From: Citrobacter sp. 18056
Lineage (GTDB): Bacteria > Pseudomonadota > Gammaproteobacteria > Enterobacterales > Enterobacteriaceae
Assembly (NCBI GenBank): GCA_902706235.1
Contig: CACSJR010000003.1
Coordinates: 310,001 to 374,000, forward strand
Direction: 5' to 3'
DNA: 64,000 nucleotides
Shown here: positions 58,309 through 64,000 of the stretch, piece after piece
How positions within the stretch are numbered: the first letter of the stretch is position 1
Layout: every line of letters begins with the position of its first letter
The notes under the pieces: generated by a model
The model's input: only the letters and a program-made list of their open reading frames with translations
Told to the model about the DNA's origin: nothing
Databases searched by the model: none
Made by a program: the position numbers and the translations under genes

Positions 58309-59607
58309 TTAGTCGTGGACGCTGACGACCACGCCTTCACGGCGGGCGCGTTCGGCGGCAAAAACCATCAAATGGCTTTCGAGCGTTTCTTTCGGGCCGG
58401 AGAGGATTTGGCTGGCATCGTTGCTGCGAACGGCATCAATAAAGTGCGCCATCAGGTAATAGTCACCACCACCGTGTCCCCCCATCGCGCTGTTCAGCGC
58501 CGGGTCGGTATCGTCCACATCCTCGACGTCATAAACCGTTTCGCTGTCATCAACAAACGAAGTAATGCGGATATACCGCCCGTCGCCTTCGAGCTGACCA
58601 TGGCTGCCAAACAGTTGCGTTTTACGATCTTCGTGGCGGGTAAAGGCGGTCATCGTAAAGGAGGCGGTTTTGCCGCCGGCAAACTGAATATTGACCACCT
58701 GATGATCGACAACGTTGTTGTCACAACGATAAACACAGCGGCCATAAGGCCCGTCACGCAAGGCTGCCGTCAGCGTTTGTTGGTTGACCTCCGGGGTCAG
58801 CACGCGCAGGAAACCGGGTGTCGATTTATGCTGCTCACCCAGATAGATTTTTTTCGCAGAATACGGGCAGGTGGCTTCCACCGCGCAGTCGAGGCAGCGC
58901 TCAGCCGCACCCGACGGCTGATTTTCAGCACGGAAATGGCGTAGCCCGCCGAATGAACTGACCTGTTCGCAAGAGGTGTCCATGATGTAGCGGATCCAGT
59001 CGATATCATGACAGGACTTTTGCAACAGCATTGAGGCGGAAAGGTTGTCGTTTCGCCAGTTACCTCGCACAAAAGAGTGGGCTTGATGCCAGTAACCGAC
59101 CGGTTCGAGGTGCTGCATGCTGATGACGTCGCCAATCACGTTGTCGCGAAGCAGTTGCTTGAGTTTTTGGGTGTAGCGGGTATAACGCAAAACATGGCCG
59201 ACGGAAAAAATGACGCCAGCACGCTCTACCGCAGCAACGATGGCTTCGCATTCCCGGCTGTCAGGCGAAAGGGGTTTCTCCAGCAGCATGTGGTAACCCT
59301 GTTCGGCAAACGCCAGTGCCGGTTCCAGGTGGAGATTGTCCTGGGTGCAGATAAGCACTGCATCGGCCAGTTTTTCTGTGGCGGCAGCTTCACGCCAGTC
59401 ATGAAAGACATTGGCAGCGGTAATATTATGCTGGGCGACAAATTGCTGGCGGTAGGCTTCGCGGGGTTCTGCCACCGCGACAACGCGCATCAGTTCAGGG
59501 TGGGCGAGGGCGTAGCGCGAATAAATTTCACCGCGCGCACCTGCGCCGACGACCAGCACTGTGACGGGTTGATGACGACCACTCTTGTTTACAGACTCGA
59601 ATGACAT
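58309..59607 (-). CDS. Gfo/Idh/MocA-family oxidoreductase with a Cys cluster
   Basis: I chose the ATG at 59607 (GGAG upstream); 432 residues. N-terminal NAD(P) fold (VTVLVVGAGARGEIYSRYAL) and the family Lys in LLEKPLS. A central segment has four-Cys-like spacing (CLDCAVEATCPYSAKK), suggesting a metal site as in some members of this family. Probably oxidises or epimerises the sugar after or during uptake. Confidence 0.87.
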   Translation of the reverse strand: MSFESVNKSGRHQPVTVLVVGAGARGEIYSRYALAHPELMRVVAVAEPREAYRQQFVAQHNITAANVFHDWREAAATEKLADAVLICTQDNLHLEPALAFAEQGYHMLLEKPLSPDSRECEAIVAAVERAGVIFSVGHVLRYTRYTQKLKQLLRDNVIGDVISMQHLEPVGYWHQAHSFVRGNWRNDNLSASMLLQKSCHDIDWIRYIMDTSCEQVSSFGGLRHFRAENQPSGAAERCLDCAVEATCPYSAKKIYLGEQHKSTPGFLRVLTPEVNQQTLTAALRDGPYGRCVYRCDNNVVDHQVVNIQFAGGKTASFTMTAFTRHEDRKTQLFGSHGQLEGDGRYIRITSFVDDSETVYDVEDVDDTDPALNSAMGGHGGGDYYLMAHFIDAVRSNDASQILSGPKETLESHLMVFAAERARREGVVVSVHD

Positions 59608-59644
59608 TGTGATTCTCCACATTGCGCAAAGCAGGTATACGGCC

Positions 59645-60766
59645 TTAATGGCGTTGTTTTAAGTTCAGCCCTGTCTCTTTATCGAACAGGTGCGAGTGAT
59701 GCAGATCGAAACTGAGCCAGATCTTCTCGCCGGGCAGTGGTTCCCAGTCGTGACAGGTGGCAACCCGGGTGATGAAGCGGGAACCACCGATATCGCAGTG
59801 CAGCAGATCTTCGTTACCCATGCGTTCCACGGTTTTGATGGTCGCCTGGGCGGCATTCTCTTCAGGACCGGCAACAATGCGCAGATACTCTGGACGGATG
59901 CCGAGGCAGACAACGTCATGGCGGTAGCTGAGCATCTGTTGACTGAGTTCCGCGCTCAGATTCAGGGTGGCATCCTCACTCAGACGCAGGCTGACCACGT
60001 TGTGGTTATGCATAACGGGCAGATCGTGAAGGTTCATCGATGGGCTGCCAATAAACTCGGCGACAAATTTATTGGCGGGCTGGTGGTAAAGGTTAACCGG
60101 CTTATCAACCTGCATAATTTCACCCCGGTTGAGCACACAGATGCGGTCGCCCATGGTCATGGCTTCAACCTGATCGTGGGTGACATAAATCATGGTGGCG
60201 CCAACGCCTTCGCGCTTGAGCTGGTTATGCAAATCAATCAACTGGACACGCATGGTCACGCGCAGTTTGGCGTCGAGGTTGGAGAGCGGTTCATCGAATA
60301 GAAAGACTTTGGGTTTACGCACAATCGCCCGGCCCACCGCCACGCGCTGACACTGTCCGCCGGACAGTTGCCCGGGTTTACGTTGCAGCAGGTTGGTTAT
60401 CTCAAGTTTTTCAGCGGCTTCACGCACCCGACGGTCGATCTCTTGCTTACTGGCTTTGCCCATCAGGCTAAAGGCCATGTTTTTGTAGACGGTCATGTGC
60501 GGATACAGCGCGTAGTTTTGAAACACCATCGCGATACCGCGATCTTTTGGCATGGTGTCATTCACGCACTGGTTATGGATCATAATCTGGCCTTCGCTGA
60601 CACTTTCCAGCCCGGCGATCATTCGCAGCAGGGTGGATTTGGCACAGCCAGAAGGCCCGACGAAGACCATAAATTCACCTTCATGGATTTCAAGATCGAT
60701 ACCGTGCAAGGCTTTGAATCCATTGGGATACACTTTTTCCACGCTGTGCAGTTGTATTCCGGTCAT
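59645..60766 (-). CDS. Sugar ABC importer ATPase (UgpC/MsmK type)
   Basis: Start at 60766 (MTGIQLHSVEKVYPNG, GAGG upstream); 373 residues. Walker A GPSGCAKST, with Ala in place of the more usual Gly, signature LSGGQCQRVAVGRAI, Walker B FLFDEPLSNLD, His in VTHDQVEA, and a C-terminal MalK-like regulatory OB domain. Confidence 0.93.
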   Translation of the reverse strand: MTGIQLHSVEKVYPNGFKALHGIDLEIHEGEFMVFVGPSGCAKSTLLRMIAGLESVSEGQIMIHNQCVNDTMPKDRGIAMVFQNYALYPHMTVYKNMAFSLMGKASKQEIDRRVREAAEKLEITNLLQRKPGQLSGGQCQRVAVGRAIVRKPKVFLFDEPLSNLDAKLRVTMRVQLIDLHNQLKREGVGATMIYVTHDQVEAMTMGDRICVLNRGEIMQVDKPVNLYHQPANKFVAEFIGSPSMNLHDLPVMHNHNVVSLRLSEDATLNLSAELSQQMLSYRHDVVCLGIRPEYLRIVAGPEENAAQATIKTVERMGNEDLLHCDIGGSRFITRVATCHDWEPLPGEKIWLSFDLHHSHLFDKETGLNLKQRH

Positions 60767-60797
60767 CACTTTTTCCTCAATGTTTAAGCTCACAGGA

Positions 60798-61676
60798 TTA
60801 ACTCTTCACACCGACACCGGCGATGCCTTGAATGAAGTAGCGCTGGAAAACGATAAACAGCATTAGCATCGGAATAATGGCCATCAGCGCACCGGCCATG
60901 AGCATCGGATACTCCTCGCCAGCACGACTGGAGAGCGAAGCCAGCCCAACAGGCAGCGTCAGTTTGCTGCTGCTGGTGTTGACGATCAGCGGCCACATCA
61001 GGTTATTCCAGCTCCATAAGCCGTTGATAATGATGCAGGCGATAATGCCGGGGCGGATCAGGGGCAGCATGATCCGCCAGAAAATGGTGAAGTGGTTGTA
61101 CCCATCCATCAGCGCGGCTTCTTCCATTTCGCGGGGAACGGCCATAAAGAACTGCCGCAGTAGGAAGGTGGCATAAATGCTGAAGATGCCTGGCAAAATT
61201 AACCCGGACAAAGTGTTGAGCAGGCCAAGTCTTTGTACCGCTAAAAATTGCGGGATCAAGAATGCCTGACCGGGCACCATCAGGATGGAGATGCAGAGCA
61301 TGAACACGATATTGCGGCCACGAAAATGCAGTCGGGCGAAGCTATATGCCGCCATGGTGGCGATAACCATTTGTAACGTGACGGTAAAGAAAGTGGCGAA
61401 GATTGAATTCAGATAAAAAGTGGTGAAAGGGATCTCATGCAGAATACGCCCGTAAGCGGCAAAACCAGGATGGGCGGGCAATAACTGCAATGGGATCTGA
61501 ATACTTTCAGCCTGGGTTTTTAGCGAGGTTATCAGCATCCAGACAAAGGGGGTCACTGAGGCAACGCTTGCCAGCAGCATAAACAGATACACCAGTGCTT
61601 TTTGGCTATCGATTTTCTTGCGCGGCCTCACCTGAGAGGGCGCGCGGAGGTCTGTTGTTGCGGAGTCAATTGTCAT
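60798..61676 (-). CDS. Sugar ABC importer permease (MalG type)
   Basis: 292 residues, six membrane segments, EAA loop EEAALMDGYNHFTIFWRIML. Pairs with the next permease. Confidence 0.93.
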   Translation of the reverse strand: MTIDSATTDLRAPSQVRPRKKIDSQKALVYLFMLLASVASVTPFVWMLITSLKTQAESIQIPLQLLPAHPGFAAYGRILHEIPFTTFYLNSIFATFFTVTLQMVIATMAAYSFARLHFRGRNIVFMLCISILMVPGQAFLIPQFLAVQRLGLLNTLSGLILPGIFSIYATFLLRQFFMAVPREMEEAALMDGYNHFTIFWRIMLPLIRPGIIACIIINGLWSWNNLMWPLIVNTSSSKLTLPVGLASLSSRAGEEYPMLMAGALMAIIPMLMLFIVFQRYFIQGIAGVGVKS

Positions 61677-61686
61677 CAGGAGTTCC

Positions 61687-62658
61687 TTACGCCACTTTCA
61701 GGCGTTTGCCGATGGCCATTTGCACGAGAGTTATCAGCATGGTGACAATAAATAGCACCACGGTGATGGCGGAGGCATAGCCTTTCTGTTGCAGATAAAA
61801 CGCATTTTTATAGAACAGATAAGTGACGGTCATGGTGTCGCTTTCTACCATCGAACGGTCAAACATCAGGAACACCACATCGAAAATTTGCAGCACTTCG
61901 ATAAAGCTCATCACCGAAACAAAGAACAGCGTCGGCACCATCATCGGCAGCGTCAGGCAGAAAAAGCGGCGTAAGGTGCTGATACCGTCAATGTCTGCGG
62001 CTTCATAGAGAGAGCGGGGAATACTTTGTAATCCGGCCAGCAAAATAATGATTTTCAACGCCAGTGAAGACCAGATAATGATGATGGAAACACTGATGCG
62101 GACAATATCCGGATCGGAGAGCCAGCCCACCGCCGAAACACCAAAGAAATGCAGCAAGTAATTGATAAGGCCGAAATCTTTGTTGAACAACCATTGCCAG
62201 ACCATTGCGACCGCTGCAGGCATCGTCACCGCGGGCAAAAACAGCAGAGTACGAAACAGGGCTTTACCACGAATGTTTTGATTCAAGCCAATGGCCAGCA
62301 GCAGAGAGAGGGCCAGGCTGACAGGGACGCACACAACGACATAAAACAGCGTATTGAAGACCGCTGCGTAAAAATCATCATCACTGAACAGGTCGAGATA
62401 ATTATTGATGTCGAAGGTGCTCCAGTTCATGAACTGGTCAAGATCGGTAAAGCTGTAAAAAATGTTTTGCACGAAAGGGATGAAATAAAACACCGCCAGC
62501 CCTGCCAGCAAAGGCAGCACCATAATCCATCCCCAGAACCGTTCGGCGCGCTCAAGGCGGGTGAGGGCCGGACGGGTTCGGGTTTTCGTTGGCAGGTTTA
62601 CCTCGTCGGTATGGCTTTTATGCTTTACCGTAACGGGAACAGAATCTGCAAGCGACAT
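61687..62658 (-). CDS. Sugar ABC importer permease (MalF type)
   Basis: Start at 62658 (MSLADSVPVTVKHK, GAGGA upstream); 323 residues. EAA loop YEAADIDGISTLRRFFCLTL. Six membrane segments. Confidence 0.92.
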   Translation of the reverse strand: MSLADSVPVTVKHKSHTDEVNLPTKTRTRPALTRLERAERFWGWIMVLPLLAGLAVFYFIPFVQNIFYSFTDLDQFMNWSTFDINNYLDLFSDDDFYAAVFNTLFYVVVCVPVSLALSLLLAIGLNQNIRGKALFRTLLFLPAVTMPAAVAMVWQWLFNKDFGLINYLLHFFGVSAVGWLSDPDIVRISVSIIIIWSSLALKIIILLAGLQSIPRSLYEAADIDGISTLRRFFCLTLPMMVPTLFFVSVMSFIEVLQIFDVVFLMFDRSMVESDTMTVTYLFYKNAFYLQQKGYASAITVVLFIVTMLITLVQMAIGKRLKVA

Positions 62659-62725
62659 AACGGAAGTCCTCTGCATAAGGAAATAATTCGCTCAGAGCCT
62701 GCCGGGCAGGCCTGAGCGAAAGCGA

Positions 62726-64000
62726 TTAATTTTCCATCACACGTGAGATTTTTTTCACCGACTTATCCATTTCCTTTTTGGCATCGGCCCCCATAAAGAT
62801 TCGCTTCAGACTGGCTATCCACATGTTTTGCCATTTCGGGGTATTGGTGCCTGCGGTTGGATAGGCTTTAGTAAACTCAAGCGTCTCAACATAGGGACTC
62901 ACATCGACATTTTTGATGTTGGCAGCCCAAGCTTTCGCCGCCGTCTTATTTGCCGGGATCACCGCTCTGGCGAGGATCTCCTGCGATGGCTGCGAGCTCA
63001 TAAACTGGATATAGCGCCAGGCTTCCGCTTTGTGCGTGCTTTTGGCCGACATGGCAAAACCAATACTGTGAGCCACGCCAGACTGGCGATCGATTTTCGG
63101 CATCAGTACCACGCCGATGTGAGCGTTGATAAGGTCATTGGCAGCAAAAGGTGCCGCCAGCCACGAACCGGCGTACGCCATGGCGGCGCGGTTGGACTGG
63201 AAAATGTTCTCGGTTTTGACTTCGCTCATTTGCTGTGCGGTCGGCAACTGGCCGGATTTCATCATTTCCTGAAGTTGCTGATAGACCCAAATGGATTTGT
63301 CGTTGGCAATATCCGTCGGTTTGCCATCGACAGGCACAACATTGTTCCCTTTCTGATAAAGCAGATTAAGGTAGCTGTCCTGTCCGTCATTGCTCAGGTC
63401 CATCACCAGCGGGAAGGCATCACTTTTCAATCCGGCTTTCAGTTGGCTGGCTTTTTCTTTCAGCTGATCCCAGGTCCAGTCGCTGGTTGGGTAGCTGACT
63501 TTGGCTTCATCAAACAATTTTTTATTATACCAGACGGCGATAGAGTCAACGTCACGGGGAATGGCCAGTTGCTGTCCATTATATTGATAGGCTTTTACAG
63601 AACTGGCGACGATATTATTCAGGTCAAGCTTGCTTTTGCTGATGTCATCGTTTAATGGCGCCAGCAGACCGTTTTTAGCGTACTGAATAAAGTACGGCAT
63701 GTTGATCCAAAATATATCCGGAGAAACACCGCCAGCCGATGCTGCATCTAATTTGACAAAATATTGTGCCGATGGTGTCAGCTCAATATCAATCTTAATA
63801 TCAGGATTTTCTTTTTCGAAGTTTTTGGCAATTTCCTGTTCTGCTGCCAATTGGTTTTTATCCCAGACGGCGTAACGTAATGTCACCGGGTCTGCGGCAT
63901 GTGCAGAGAGTGAAAACAGAGCCGGTAATACGATTGCTGAGGCTATGATATGGCGGCGAAATGACGCCTGAGCAAAGAAAGAGGTGGTGCATTTTGTGCG
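62726..64000 (-). CDS. Sugar ABC importer substrate-binding protein (5' end outside window)
   Basis: Extracellular solute-binding family 1. The frame is open to the window edge; the visible N-terminal part includes a signal peptide core (IIASAIVLPALFSLSAHAAD) with likely cleavage after AHA. The internal GTG at 63886 would remove the signal and is not the start. The first codons lie beyond 64000. It is the receptor of the ABC importer. Confidence 0.92.
   Translation of the reverse strand, partial: RTKCTTSFFAQASFRRHIIASAIVLPALFSLSAHAADPVTLRYAVWDKNQLAAEQEIAKNFEKENPDIKIDIELTPSAQYFVKLDAASAGGVSPDIFWINMPYFIQYAKNGLLAPLNDDISKSKLDLNNIVASSVKAYQYNGQQLAIPRDVDSIAVWYNKKLFDEAKVSYPTSDWTWDQLKEKASQLKAGLKSDAFPLVMDLSNDGQDSYLNLLYQKGNNVVPVDGKPTDIANDKSIWVYQQLQEMMKSGQLPTAQQMSEVKTENIFQSNRAAMAYAGSWLAAPFAANDLINAHIGVVLMPKIDRQSGVAHSIGFAMSAKSTHKAEAWRYIQFMSSQPSQEILARAVIPANKTAAKAWAANIKNVDVSPYVETLEFTKAYPTAGTNTPKWQNMWIASLKRIFMGADAKKEMDKSVKKISRVMEN

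Noticed and set aside
63886-63888. GTG as start of the sugar-binding protein
   Set aside because: The frame continues upstream with a signal peptide, so the real start lies outside the window.

Overview
The host segments are chromosomal DNA of an enterobacterium of the Citrobacter/Enterobacter/Klebsiella type. They keep the Escherichia coli backbone order sanA-cdd-yohK-yohJ-dusC ... mdtQ-yohF-yohD-yohC-pbpG-dld-bglX-osmF-yehY-yehX-yehW-yohO-mlrA-btsS-btsR-yehS-metG-mrp at matching protein lengths. Genus cannot be fixed from the sequence alone.

Layout. (1) 1-3706: end of a GGDEF protein, sanA, cdd and the yohJK pair. (2) 3929-17671: dusC split by an AT-rich island of about 12.8 kb (about 4221-17015). 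(3) 17674-41225: conserved backbone of efflux, cell-wall, lactate, beta-glucoside, osmoprotectant, pyruvate-sensing, methionyl-tRNA and Fe-S genes, with small accessory genes after mrp. (4) 41449-49888: a LysR regulator, one membrane diguanylate cyclase, two tandem GGDEF-EAL proteins, a GNAT enzyme and a remnant of a DapA-family gene. (5) 50160-52601: an MscS-type channel. (6) 52873-64000: a leftward carbohydrate cluster with an ABC importer, oxidoreductase, ROK kinase, DeoR regulator, tagatose-bisphosphate aldolase subunits and an AgaS-like SIS protein, probably for a galactosamine- or tagatose-type sugar.

The island is the most interesting part. Its junctions show crossover at a TG that forms the first two bases of the catalytic Cys98 codon of DusC. 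Joining the two island ends rebuilds an attP-like site with 8-bp arms placed symmetrically about that TG, as expected for the large serine recombinase it encodes. The island carries a complete second dusC (about 88% identical to the host over the first 97 residues) whose DNA is recoded around the same site, so it probably restores enzyme activity while no longer acting as a target. Cargo: a retron (OLD-type ATPase-TOPRIM effector, an ncRNA bounded by perfect 15-bp inverted repeats, and a divergent reverse transcriptase), a GHKL ATPase fused to a PD-(D/E)XK-like nuclease domain, an orphan restriction-modification controller protein with C-box operators, a lipoprotein/secreted protein pair, a small serine recombinase, a tandem repeat and several proteins of unknown function. 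It reads as a defence island that enters an essential active-site codon and pays for it with a replacement gene.
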